DNA of 64,000 nucleotides from NCBI RefSeq assembly GCF_014642835.1, contig NZ_BMJA01000001.1, positions 1,783,267 to 1,847,266 on the forward strand, read 5' to 3'. Below the pieces are notes generated by a model. It saw only the letters and a list, made by a program, of their open reading frames with translations, was not told the DNA's origin and searched no databases. Origin of the DNA: Dyella nitratireducens. GTDB lineage: Bacteria > Pseudomonadota > Gammaproteobacteria > Xanthomonadales > Rhodanobacteraceae. The translations under genes were made by a program, and so were the position numbers. Shown here piece by piece: positions 55,722 through 64,000 of this stretch; within the stretch, counting starts at the first letter, position 1, and every line of letters begins with the position of its first letter.

Positions 55722-58033
55722 GTTCTGTTCTCCCATAAACGGAAACCGCCTGCGAAGGCGTTGTGGTTATCGCCGCGGCGTACGTCGGTTGGCAGCTCAG
55801 CAAGGTGCTGCACATTCCCGCCACCCAGCACGACGTAATCCGGCTCCAGCGCCGCTTGCAACTGACCGATCACGTCGAACACGTGCGCATGCCATTTCTT
55901 CTTGCCGAACTTCTTGAGACCGCGTGCGCCGACGTAATCTTCGAATGTGCCTTTCCGATACGGCAGATGCGCCAACTCCATCGGTTCGATGACGCCATCG
56001 ACGATAAATGCCGAACCCAAGCCGGTGCCCAGCCCTAGGAACAGCATGCGGCCGCCTTCGTAGCTACCAAGCGCCTGCATTGCCGCATCGTTGATGATCT
56101 TCACCGGGCAGCCGAAAGCCGCGGCGAAGTCGAAACCGACCCAGCCTTTGCCGAGATTGTAAGGTTCGCGTGCAATGCGCTCATGCAGCACCGGACCGGG
56201 ATAGCCAATGCTTACCGCGTCGTATTTCCAGCCACGAATGGCTGCACGCAACTGCTTGACCATGTCGGCCGGCGTGAGCTTGCGACTGGACTTGATCTCC
56301 ACCTCGCGCTTATTGCCGCTCACCATCGCCTTGACATGGCTGCCGCCGATGTCGATCACCAGCACCTTGTGCTTCGTCTCTACAGCTGAGGCACCAGCAC
56401 CCTCTTCCGCCTTGCGACGAGCCTTGCGATACCACGTGATCGCGGCATTGGTGGCGCTATCGTGGTTGAGTGCCTTGCGCGGCGATTCGATTTCGTCCAC
56501 CACGCGCAGGGCGAGCTGCTTGCCAAGTTCCACGCCCCACTGGTCGAACGGATTGATGTCCCAGATCGCCGCCTGCGTAAACACAATGTGCTCATACAGC
56601 GCAATAAGTGCGCCCAAGGTATGCGGCGCCAAGCGATCCGCCAACAGCAGGCTGGAAGGACGATTGCCTTCGAACACGCGATGCGGCGCCAGGCTCTCAT
56701 CGATGCCTTCCGCCTGCACTTGCTCCAATGTCTTGCCCATGGCCAGCGCTTCGGCCTGCGCAATCATGTTTGCCAACAGCAGATCATGATGGCGCCCGTA
56801 CGGGTTGAGCGATTGGCCAAAGCCGACGAAATCGCAGGGAATCAGCCGCGTACCCTGATGAATCAGCTGGTAGAACGAATGCTGCCCGTTCGTACCTGGC
56901 TCGCCCCAGTACACCGGACCGGTGGCGTAGTCGACATGTGCGCCACCAATGGTGACGTGCTTACCGTTTGATTCCATCGTGAGCTGCTGCAGATACGCCG
57001 GAAAGCGCTTCAGATATTGCTCGTACGGCAGCACTGCCTGCGTTTCCGCGCCGAAGAAATCGGTATACCACACACCGAGCAGACCCATGATCACCGGCAA
57101 GTTGCGTTCCAGCGGCGCGGTGCGGAAGTGCTCGTCCATCGCATGAAAGCCGGCGAGCAGCTCGGCGAATGCATCCGGACCGATCGCGATCATGGTCGAC
57201 AGGCCGATCGACGAATCCATTGAGTAACGACCACCCACCCAATCCCAGAAGCCATACATCTGTTGGGTGGAAATGCCGAACTCTTCCACCGCCTTTGCAT
57301 TGGTGGACAGCGCTACGAAATGCTTCGCCACCGCGCCCTTGTCACCGCTGGCTGCCTTCATCAGCCAATCACGCGCGCTGTGCGCGTTGGTCATGGTTTC
57401 CAGCGTAGTAAAAGTCTTGGAAGCGACAATAAACAGCGTTTCGTCCGGACGTAGATCGTGCACCGCTTCGGCGAAGTCGGTGTAGTCGACGTTGGATACG
57501 AAGCGCACGGTCAGCTTGCGATCGGTGTAGTGCCGCAAGGCTTCGTATGCCATCACCGGCCCCAGATCAGAACCACCGATGCCGATATTGACGATGTTGC
57601 GAATCGGCCGGCCGGTAAAACCAAGCCAGCTTCCTTCGCGAACAGCATTGGCGAATTCGCGCATGCGTTTGAGCACCGCATGCACTTCGGGCACCACGTT
57701 GGCGCCGTCAACCTTGATCACCTTGCGTGCCGGTGCACGCAAAGCAATGTGCAAGGCAGCGCGCTGCTCAGTGGTATTGACCTTCTCGCCGGCAAACATG
57801 GCATCGCGGCGCGCTTCCAGCCCGCACTCGCGCGCCAGTGCGAAAAGATGCTCGAGCGTCTGATCGTTGATGCGATGCCTAGCGTAGTCGAGACGCCAAC
57901 CCGCGGCATCCGCGCGATAACGCTCGGCGCGGCCCGGATCGGCCGCGAACATGTCACGTAGGTGCTGTGTTGCCAGTTCCTGGCTGTGTGCTTGTAGAGC
58001 TTGCCACGCCGCCTTCTCGCGCAAGGCGCTCAT
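55718..58033 (-). CDS. pgi: fusion protein: glucose-6-phosphate isomerase + ROK-type (polyphosphate) glucokinase
   Basis: A single 771-codon frame holding two complete enzymes. Residues 1 to about 535 are phosphoglucose isomerase with catalytic Glu354 (MESNGKHV), His385 ([10 protein letters not shown]) and Lys505 (ELGKQLALR) and the signature [12 protein letters not shown]. After a short Lys/Ala/Glu-rich linker (about 536-555), residues 556-771 form a ROK-family kinase: [15 protein letters not shown], catalytic Asp649 in [24 protein letters not shown] and [12 protein letters not shown]. The ROK part lacks the CxCGxxGC zinc motif and most resembles polyphosphate glucokinases (PpgK). It would phosphorylate glucose and isomerise the product to fructose-6-phosphate. 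ATG 58033 overlaps tal by 4 bp; the 3' end overlaps gnd by 4 bp. Confidence 0.93.
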   Translation of the reverse strand: MSALREKAAWQALQAHSQELATQHLRDMFAADPGRAERYRADAAGWRLDYARHRINDQTLEHLFALARECGLEARRDAMFAGEKVNTTEQRAALHIALRAPARKVIKVDGANVVPEVHAVLKRMREFANAVREGSWLGFTGRPIRNIVNIGIGGSDLGPVMAYEALRHYTDRKLTVRFVSNVDYTDFAEAVHDLRPDETLFIVASKTFTTLETMTNAHSARDWLMKAASGDKGAVAKHFVALSTNAKAVEEFGISTQQMYGFWDWVGGRYSMDSSIGLSTMIAIGPDAFAELLAGFHAMDEHFRTAPLERNLPVIMGLLGVWYTDFFGAETQAVLPYEQYLKRFPAYLQQLTMESNGKHVTIGGAHVDYATGPVYWGEPGTNGQHSFYQLIHQGTRLIPCDFVGFGQSLNPYGRHHDLLLANMIAQAEALAMGKTLEQVQAEGIDESLAPHRVFEGNRPSSLLLADRLAPHTLGALIALYEHIVFTQAAIWDINPFDQWGVELGKQLALRVVDEIESPRKALNHDSATNAAITWYRKARRKAEEGAGASAVETKHKVLVIDIGGSHVKAMVSGNKREVEIKSSRKLTPADMVKQLRAAIRGWKYDAVSIGYPGPVLHERIAREPYNLGKGWVGFDFAAAFGCPVKIINDAAMQALGSYEGGRMLFLGLGTGLGSAFIVDGVIEPMELAHLPYRKGTFEDYVGARGLKKFGKKKWHAHVFDVIGQLQAALEPDYVVLGGGNVQHLAELPTDVRRGDNHNAFAGGFRLWENRT

Positions 58034-59103
58034 GCAACCGCCCCCATGCGCTCGCTTACCGTATCGATCAGTTCGTGCCAGGACTTCACGAAGGAATCGG
58101 CGCCTTCCTGCTGCAACACCTTGGCCAGCGGCTCCACCTCGATCCCATGCGCTTGGAACTGCGCCAGCGTGCCCGCAACACTGGGATCTTCCAGCGTCAT
58201 CAACCGCTCCGCCTTGCCGTGATCGGCAAACGCGAGCAGCGTTTTCTCCGGCATGGTGTTGACGGTGAGCGGCGCGATCAGGTTCTCGATGTACATCACA
58301 TCGCTGGCATTCGGATCCTTGGTGCCGGTGCTGGCCCACAACAGGCGCTGCACACGTGCGCCGGCGTTTTGCAGTCGCTGCACGCGCGGCGAATTGATCA
58401 ACTCGCGGTACTTGGCATAGATCTGCGCGCATACCGCAAAGCCGAGTTTGTTGCGCAAGTCGGCCGGCACCTTGTCAGCCACCTTGACGTCCCAGCGACT
58501 GATGAACACCGAGGCGACCGAGGCGATATCCAGGTCCAGGCCCGCCTCATGACGACGCTCCAGACCACGCAGCCATGCCTCGGCTGCGGCCTGGTATTGC
58601 TCGGGCGAGAAAAGCAGCGTGACGTTGATCGGCACGCCGCGGAAGATCAGCTCCTCGATTGCAGGCACGCCGGCCGGCGTGCCCGGCACCTTGATGAAGA
58701 GGTTATGCACCGCTGCCTGCTTGTGCAGCGTCACCGCCTGCTCAATCGTACGCTGCGTGTCATCCGCCAACAGCGGCGACACTTCCAGCGACACCCAGCC
58801 ATCCACGCCATGCGTCTGCTGGTAAACCGGCTCGAAAATGGCCGCTGCACGGCGCAGATCGTCAATGGCCAGGCCGAAGAACACCGTCTCCGGATCCGCG
58901 TTGCCAATCCCACGAATGGAGGCGTCGTAATCTTTGCCGGTCTTGATGGCCTGCGCAAAGATGGTCGGGTTGGAGGTGAGGCCGGTCACATGCTTCTGCT
59001 CGCGGTAGCCGAGCAAGGTGCCGTCACCCAGCATGCCGCGGGTGATGTTGTCCAACCACAGACTCTGTCCGAGCCCATGGAGCGTGCGGGTCGGTTGTTC
59101 CAT
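58030..59103 (-). CDS. tal: transaldolase
   Basis: A 357-residue TIM-barrel enzyme of the non-oxidative pentose-phosphate pathway. The Schiff-base Lys138 is in [14 protein letters not shown]; the N-terminal signature is [27 protein letters not shown] is also typical. It belongs to the long (about 360-residue) transaldolase class, which in other bacteria is often encoded beside or fused to pgi. First gene of the operon; its stop overlaps the start of the pgi fusion by 4 bp. Confidence 0.96.
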   Translation of the reverse strand: MEQPTRTLHGLGQSLWLDNITRGMLGDGTLLGYREQKHVTGLTSNPTIFAQAIKTGKDYDASIRGIGNADPETVFFGLAIDDLRRAAAIFEPVYQQTHGVDGWVSLEVSPLLADDTQRTIEQAVTLHKQAAVHNLFIKVPGTPAGVPAIEELIFRGVPINVTLLFSPEQYQAAAEAWLRGLERRHEAGLDLDIASVASVFISRWDVKVADKVPADLRNKLGFAVCAQIYAKYRELINSPRVQRLQNAGARVQRLLWASTGTKDPNASDVMYIENLIAPLTVNTMPEKTLLAFADHGKAERLMTLEDPSVAGTLAQFQAHGIEVEPLAKVLQQEGADSFVKSWHELIDTVSERMGAVA

Positions 59104-59359
59104 TGCAGTACTCCTTCGTGAAATGAGGCGAGTGTTCGACCGGCCGCCATGGCAGAGCTTTACGAGGAGTCTGCAGCGGCATCAGCCAGCAGGGTAGCAA
59201 GACGGATGTCACGGTCTGATGACCATCGAGACTATACGCCCGAACGGTGCACTCCCGGTACCCGTCTGCAATGAAGCAGCCGGGTACTTGCTGCCTGTTG
59301 TCGATACCCGCTACACCGTGATGGGCATGCTGAAGGTTGCATGCCTGCACGTGTGTGTA
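59104..59359. other. intergenic region upstream of tal
   Basis: 256 bp without a convincing gene, between the tal start and the thiolase stop. It must hold the promoter of the pentose-phosphate operon; a GGAGT (rev. of ACTCC, 59109-59113) stands close to the tal start as ribosome-binding site. I see short repeats of GGTACCCG/CGGGTAC type (about 59259-59285) but no clear regulatory element. Confidence 0.45.
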
Positions 59360-60541
59360 TCAAAGCGCTTCCAAGGCCAGCGCTATGCCCTGGCCGCCGC
59401 CGATGCACAAGGTCACCACACCACGGCGTAGCCGCTCTCGCCTCATGGCATGCAACAAACGCGTCGTGAGAACGGCACCCGTCGCGCCAATCGGGTGACC
59501 GTGCGCCACAGCCCCGCCTTCCACGTTGACGCGCTCCTCGTCCAGGCCAAGCTCACGGGCCACGATGACGGCAATCGCCGCATAGGCTTCGTTGATCTCG
59601 AAACGATCGACTTCATGCAGACGCCATCCGGCGCGCTGCACGGCGAGCTTCACCGCCGAAACGGGTGCGATGCCGAACATGCCAGGCTCCACGGCGGTCA
59701 CTGCAAAGCCGGCCAGACGCGCCATGGGTACCAGCCCGCGCGCTTCAGCAACGCCACGCGCGGCCACAACCATCGCCGCCGCACCACTGTTCAGCCCTGG
59801 TGCGTTGCCTGCAGTGATGGTGCCGTTCTCGCGGAATGCCGGCTTCAGTCGCGCCAGCCCCTCGAATGTGGTGTCCGAGCGCGGCGCTTCGTCACGCAAG
59901 AACAGTTCCGCGCCCTTCTTCGAGGGAACGTCGACGGGAACGATCTCGCCATCGAACAACCCCGCATCACGCGCCGCGACAAAACGCTGCTGCGAACGCA
60001 GCGCCCAGCGGTCCTGCGCGTCGCGATCCACGTGCTGCTGCGCGACGAGGTCTTCGGTATGCCAGCCCGAATGCTTCTGCGAAAACGCGTCGTGCAGGCC
60101 ATCCAGTAACATGCTGTCATAGATTTGCGCGTGACCCATTCGATAGCCCCAGCGGCCGTTGCTCACCAGATACGGCGCGCGGTCCATGTTCTCCATGCCG
60201 CCAGCCAGCATCACGCTGCCCTGTCCGGACAAGATGTCCTGTGCAGCAGAAACGATGGCTTGCGCGCCCGAACCGCATACGCGATTCACCGTCATGGCAG
60301 GTATCGAGACATCCAAGCCGCCGTGAATGGCGGCTTGCCGCGCGGGATTCATACCGCTGCCAGCCTGCACGACCTGCCCCATCACCACACCGTCGACGGC
60401 ATCCGCCGCCAGGCCGGCGCGTTCCGTCACCGCGCGGATGACCGTCGCACCCAACGCCGTCGCGGACACGTCTCGCAAGGCACCATTGAAACCACCGATT
60501 GCCGTGCGAACGGCATGGCAAAGCACGATCTCGGATTGCAT
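59360..60541 (-). CDS. acetyl-CoA C-acyltransferase (thiolase)
   Basis: A 393-residue tetrameric thiolase. Nucleophilic Cys89 is in NRVCGSGAQAIVSAA; the other active-site blocks are NEAYAAIAVIVARELGLDEE, GGAVAHGHPIGATGA and the C-terminal GGGQGIALALE with TLCIGG giving the second catalytic Cys. Both biosynthetic (acetoacetyl-CoA forming) and degradative roles are possible; the length and lack of a fadB partner favour the biosynthetic AtoB/PhaA type. Directly behind the efflux operon in the same direction (39 bp), though probably not functionally linked. Confidence 0.93.
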   Translation of the reverse strand: MQSEIVLCHAVRTAIGGFNGALRDVSATALGATVIRAVTERAGLAADAVDGVVMGQVVQAGSGMNPARQAAIHGGLDVSIPAMTVNRVCGSGAQAIVSAAQDILSGQGSVMLAGGMENMDRAPYLVSNGRWGYRMGHAQIYDSMLLDGLHDAFSQKHSGWHTEDLVAQQHVDRDAQDRWALRSQQRFVAARDAGLFDGEIVPVDVPSKKGAELFLRDEAPRSDTTFEGLARLKPAFRENGTITAGNAPGLNSGAAAMVVAARGVAEARGLVPMARLAGFAVTAVEPGMFGIAPVSAVKLAVQRAGWRLHEVDRFEINEAYAAIAVIVARELGLDEERVNVEGGAVAHGHPIGATGAVLTTRLLHAMRRERLRRGVVTLCIGGGQGIALALEAL

Positions 60542-60580
60542 GGAAGACTCCTAGTGGGGATGGGGAGCGCTGACGATGGA

Positions 60581-62083
60581 TTACATGGGCGGCGCAATAG
60601 CAACAGCACGCGTATCCAGCGCAGGTTTCCAACCGCCGCCCAGCGCACGGAAGGCCGCAACAGCAGCACGTGCATCGTCAGCATGCACACGCGCCAGCTC
60701 ATCGCGCGAAGTGAGCAATTGGCGATCTTCGTCCAGCACTTCGAGCAAGCTCACGGCGCCACCTTTGTAGGCATCCTCGGCCGCGGCACGAGCGCGCTCA
60801 TGCGCGGCAACTTCCTTGGTGAGCTCGTCATGCTGACGCTCCAGCTCGCTAAGCGAGACGATTGCGTTTTCGACGTCTTCGGTCGCACGCAGCATGGACT
60901 GGCGGTAAGCCGCCAACGCTTCGGCATTCGCTCCCTTCGCTTGCGCCACCTCAGCGTCGACACGGCCGAAGTCGAACAGGCGCCAATGCAACCCGAGCGT
61001 GGCTTGCGGCTGAAACGCATTCGCCGTGAACAACTCACCACTACGCAGGCTTTCGAAACCAAGCAGTGCACCCAGCGACACCTTCGGGTAATACTCGGCC
61101 GTCGCTTCACCTATGTGCGCATTCGAGGCGGCCAGACGCCGCTCTGCCGCTATCACGTCCGGACGCCTGCGTAGCAGCATCGCCGGACCACCGTCGGTGT
61201 CAATGGAAGGGACGGTGAAGCTTTGCGTGCTGGCGAGCACTTCATGGCGATAGGTACCAGGTGCTGCGCCCATCAGTACATCTAGGCGGTTGAGTTGTTG
61301 TTCCAGCTCGATCTGCAATGGTGGCAGGGTGGCGCGCGCTTGCAGTACCAGCGCTTCGGCCTGAGCCTGCTCGCGCGACGTAGCCAAGCCGCCGGCAAGG
61401 CGCACACGAACGAGATCGAGCAGGCGTTCTTCCGTTTCCACTTGCTGCTGCGCCAAGGCGAGCCGCGCCTGCGCACCACGCACACGGAAATACGCATCCG
61501 CCGCTTCCGCGGCAAGCGAAACGCGAACACCCATGCTGGAGGCTTCAGCTGCTTGCGCCTCGGCTTGCGCTGCCTCGGCACCGCGATGCAGGCCGCCAGC
61601 AAGATCAAGCTCCCAACTCGCACCTGCGCCGATGTTTTCGTAGGTCTGATCCCGGCGATAACCCGGCAAGGCGCTGCCGATCTCGCCCAGGGGGCCGTCG
61701 AGCGATTGGTGGATGCGTGCTGCCTGTGCATCGAGGCTGCCCTGCGGCAGCCATGCAGCCCCGGCTTCGCGAGCCGCTGCATGCGCTTGATCTACCCGCG
61801 CCATCGCTGCAGCAAGATCGAGATTCTGTGCCGTCACGCGTCCGATGATGCGTGCGAGCTCCGGATCATCGAAGCCGAGCCACCAGGCATCCAATGCGGG
61901 CGCGGGTTGCTGCACATTGCGTTGAGTCAGCCATTGCTGCCCGGTGTATTGCACATTCGTCTGCACGATGGGTTTGGTGTAGTCGGGACCCACCATGCAA
62001 CCTGAAAGTGTCGCGGCGAGCGCGGCAAATATGACCGCGCGCAAAAAAAGCTTGGTTTTGATGGATATGAACATGATTGACAC
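60581..62083 (-). CDS. outer-membrane efflux channel, OprM/NodT lipoprotein family
   Basis: A 500-residue outer-membrane factor, the exit duct of a tripartite drug efflux pump. It has a lipoprotein signal with lipobox LSGC followed by MVGPDYTKP, the family hallmark, and two homologous OEP helical repeats (about 60-270 and 275-480), with LLRRRPDVIAAERRLAASNA starting the second. The start is the ATG at 62083, 3 bp behind the MFS gene. ATG 62074 is an alternative. Confidence 0.95.
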   Translation of the reverse strand: MSIMFISIKTKLFLRAVIFAALAATLSGCMVGPDYTKPIVQTNVQYTGQQWLTQRNVQQPAPALDAWWLGFDDPELARIIGRVTAQNLDLAAAMARVDQAHAAAREAGAAWLPQGSLDAQAARIHQSLDGPLGEIGSALPGYRRDQTYENIGAGASWELDLAGGLHRGAEAAQAEAQAAEASSMGVRVSLAAEAADAYFRVRGAQARLALAQQQVETEERLLDLVRVRLAGGLATSREQAQAEALVLQARATLPPLQIELEQQLNRLDVLMGAAPGTYRHEVLASTQSFTVPSIDTDGGPAMLLRRRPDVIAAERRLAASNAHIGEATAEYYPKVSLGALLGFESLRSGELFTANAFQPQATLGLHWRLFDFGRVDAEVAQAKGANAEALAAYRQSMLRATEDVENAIVSLSELERQHDELTKEVAAHERARAAAEDAYKGGAVSLLEVLDEDRQLLTSRDELARVHADDARAAVAAFRALGGGWKPALDTRAVAIAPPM

Positions 62084-62086
62084 GCC

Positions 62087-63664
62087 CTAATGCGCATCGG
62101 CCGATGGTGTGGAAGGTGGCGCCACTTTGCGCATGGCCGGCACCAGCACGGTAGCGATGACGAAGCAGACGGCGATAGCCAGGAACGCGTCCGCATAGGA
62201 AAGCGTTTGCGCTTCGCGAAATGCCAACCGCCACAGTTGCTGCAGCTCGCCATTCGGATCGCCCACGCTGTCGAAATGTCCGGCGCTCTGCGCGAGCCAC
62301 TGGTTCATCGCCTCATTGCTCGTATTGAGGTGTTCGGCCAGCCGGTAGAAATGCAGATTGGTGCGGTCGTTGAGAATGGTGGCGCAGATGGCGATGCCGA
62401 TGGCGCCACCGAGATTGCGCATCAGATTGAACAACCCGGAGGCAAGTTTCAGGCGTGCTGGCGGTAGGCCACCCAGCGTTAGAGTCACGACCGGCGGCAC
62501 TGCCAGTTGCTGTGCGGCGCCGCGCAGCGCTTGCGGCAACAACAGCTGATGCGCGCCCCAATCATGGGTGATCGGTGTGAAATCCCACATCGACAACGCG
62601 AACAACGCGAGCCCCGCCATCAGGATCCAGCGCAGATCGAAGCGCTGCGCGAGGAACGCATACAGTGGTATGGAGAGAATCTGAAAGATACCGGTGGAAA
62701 ACACTGCTTCGCCGATCTGCAAGGCGCTATAGCCTTCCACACGTCCGAGAAAGAGCGGCGTGAGATAAATGGTGGCGAAGATACCGATACCGGTGACGAA
62801 CGAAAACACGCAGCCCAGCGCGAAATTCAAATCACGCAAAGCGCGCAGATCCACCACCGGGTGATCATACGTAAGGCTGCGTATCACGAAGCCGACGCCA
62901 CAAAGACCGGAAAGCCAGGCTGTCGTGGTGATCGTGCTATCGGTCAACCAATTCCAACGCGGACCTTCTTCCAGCGTGTACTCCAGGCAGCCCAGGAAGA
63001 TCGCCAGCAGCAGCATGCCGAGATAGTCGGCGCGGCGCAGCAGCGAAAAGTCCGGCGCATCGATGTTTACCAGCATCGGTACGGCGATGGTGACGAACAA
63101 GCCGGGCAGAAGGTTGATGAAGAACAACCAATGCCATGACCAGTGATCGGTGATCCAGCCGCCTAGCGTCGGACCGAGTGTGGGTGCAAGCGACGCAATC
63201 GCGCCGATGGTAGCTGCCGCGATTACACGCTGTTTGCCGTCGAAGAACACGAAGGCGGTGGTGAAGACTATCGGTATCATCGAGCCGCCGAGAAAGCCCT
63301 GCAGCGCACGGAACACGATCATGCTCTGGATGTCCCACGCGGCACCGCACAGCAGGCTGGTAAGCGTAAAGCCGGCGGCCGAAAGGGCGAAGAGCCAGCG
63401 CGTCGAAAACACGCGCGACAGCCAGCCAGAAAGCGGAATGACGACGATTTCAGCGATCAGGTAACTCGTCTGCACCCATGCCGTTTCGTCCACGCCTGCA
63501 GAAAGGCCACCGCCGATATCACGTAGCGATGCAGACACAATCTGGATATCAAGTAGCGCAATAAACATGCCCACGCACATGCTGGCGAAGGCGAATACCT
63601 TTTGCCCGGCGCCCAGCTTCGCCGGATCCATCGGCGGAGCAGCAAAGGCAGCACGCAAGTTCAT
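62087..63664 (-). CDS. DHA2-family MFS multidrug exporter, EmrB-like
   Basis: A 525-residue inner-membrane drug:H+ antiporter with fourteen predicted helices. Motifs: MFIALLDIQIVSASLRDIGG (helix 1), LSGWLSRVFSTRWLF (motif A), GFLGGSMIPIVFTTAF and the antiporter motif C region LGPTLGGWITDHWSWHWLFF. It overlaps the upstream membrane-fusion gene by 4 bp and precedes the outer-membrane factor by 3 bp, giving a complete EmrA-EmrB-OprM-type operon. Substrate unknown. Confidence 0.95.
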   Translation of the reverse strand: MNLRAAFAAPPMDPAKLGAGQKVFAFASMCVGMFIALLDIQIVSASLRDIGGGLSAGVDETAWVQTSYLIAEIVVIPLSGWLSRVFSTRWLFALSAAGFTLTSLLCGAAWDIQSMIVFRALQGFLGGSMIPIVFTTAFVFFDGKQRVIAAATIGAIASLAPTLGPTLGGWITDHWSWHWLFFINLLPGLFVTIAVPMLVNIDAPDFSLLRRADYLGMLLLAIFLGCLEYTLEEGPRWNWLTDSTITTTAWLSGLCGVGFVIRSLTYDHPVVDLRALRDLNFALGCVFSFVTGIGIFATIYLTPLFLGRVEGYSALQIGEAVFSTGIFQILSIPLYAFLAQRFDLRWILMAGLALFALSMWDFTPITHDWGAHQLLLPQALRGAAQQLAVPPVVTLTLGGLPPARLKLASGLFNLMRNLGGAIGIAICATILNDRTNLHFYRLAEHLNTSNEAMNQWLAQSAGHFDSVGDPNGELQQLWRLAFREAQTLSYADAFLAIAVCFVIATVLVPAMRKVAPPSTPSADAH

Positions 63665-64000
63665 GGCGCACTGCTGCCGGCTGACGTGCGTGTATCGACA
63701 TCAGCAATCACGGAAAGGCCAGGGCGCAACAGACCTAGCACGTCATCTTTCTTGTCCAACGCAACACGCACCGGCACGCGCTGCACGATCTTGGTGAAGT
63801 TGCCGGTGGCATTTTCCGGTGGCAACACGCTGAACTCTGCGCCGGTGGCCGGCGCAAGGCTGGTCACATGGCCGTGGAAAATGCGCCCCGGCAGCACATC
63901 CGCGCGGATTTCGACCGGCTGGCCTGGCTGCATGCGTGCCAATTGGTCTTCTTTGAAGTTCGCGTCGACCCACAAACCATGCGCTGGGACTACGGACAGA
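63661..64000 (-). CDS. HlyD/EmrA-type membrane fusion protein (N-terminal part outside window)
   Basis: The C-terminal 112 residues of a periplasmic adaptor; the gene starts beyond the window's right edge. The end shows the typical beta-barrel block VVPAHGLWVDANFKEDQLAR, QPVEIRADVLPGRIFHGHV and FTKIVQRVPVRVAL, which links EmrB-like transporters to outer-membrane channels. The reading frame continues without stop to base 64000. Overlaps the MFS gene by 4 bp (ATGA). Confidence 0.93.
   Translation of the reverse strand, partial: LSVVPAHGLWVDANFKEDQLARMQPGQPVEIRADVLPGRIFHGHVTSLAPATGAEFSVLPPENATGNFTKIVQRVPVRVALDKKDDVLGLLRPGLSVIADVDTRTSAGSSAP

Noticed and set aside
58034-58432. N-terminal extension of the Pgi-glucokinase frame
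   Set aside because: The added 133 codons overlap tal and read as Arg/Ala/Gly-rich shadow sequence; Pgi homology starts at the ATG at 58033.

Overview
The window is ordinary chromosomal DNA of a GC-rich gammaproteobacterium, most likely of the order Lysobacterales (Xanthomonadales), probably family Rhodanobacteraceae (a Dyella / Frateuria / Luteibacter-like organism). Pointers are the chorismatase XanB2 next to an aryl-polyene/xanthomonadin-type gene set, Oar-like TonB-dependent receptor, GTAG-headed REP palindromes and BvgS-like sensors. The genus is an inference. No tRNA, rRNA, CRISPR array, prophage or transposase was seen.

Layout. 1-12,945: a carbohydrate-uptake locus: MFS-like transporter (cut by the window edge), GH1 beta-glucosidase, ABC ATPase, two permeases, a binding lipoprotein, a GH144-type glucanase, a TonB-dependent receptor and a LacI regulator. 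Two REP-type inverted repeats sit at gene ends and supply the stop codons of two of these genes. 13,302-14,540: a hydrolase/TetR divergent pair with twin operators. 14,555-20,512: a Bvg-like phosphorelay (two hybrid sensor kinases, one LuxR-type regulator, one stand-alone Hpt protein). 20,555-21,681: a lipoprotein and a tandem pair of tiny paralogous membrane proteins behind a textbook sigma-54 promoter (palindromic upstream sites, IHF site, -24/-12 element). 21,720-26,963: trmL, ubiJ-ubiB, truC, arfB, an acyltransferase and a LysE exporter. 27,535-31,638: LysR regulator divergent from the glyoxylate shunt genes aceB-aceA. 31,698-37,229: comM, ubiK, PII protein, gpmA, hemF and two unassigned genes. 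37,372-43,269: a compact xanthomonadin/aryl-polyene-type cluster ending in xanB2. 43,295-52,033: glmU and the whole ATP synthase operon atpI-B-E-F-H-A-G-D-C. 52,243-59,103: phasin, queD and a tightly coupled pentose-phosphate operon tal - (pgi::polyphosphate glucokinase fusion) - gnd - zwf. 59,360-64,000: thiolase and an EmrAB-OprM-type tripartite efflux operon, cut by the window end.

How it fits together. The sugar locus would bring in and cleave a beta-glucan, plausibly beta-1,2-glucan; the resulting glucose can be phosphorylated and isomerised by the fused Pgi-glucokinase and passed to Zwf/Gnd/Tal. XanB2 makes hydroxybenzoates from chorismate, which in Xanthomonas feed both the yellow pigment and ubiquinone; ubiJ, ubiB and ubiK are in the same window. 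The items I would follow up first are the sigma-54-driven small-protein pair, the Pgi-glucokinase fusion, the branched Bvg-like relay, and the REP elements that end genes.
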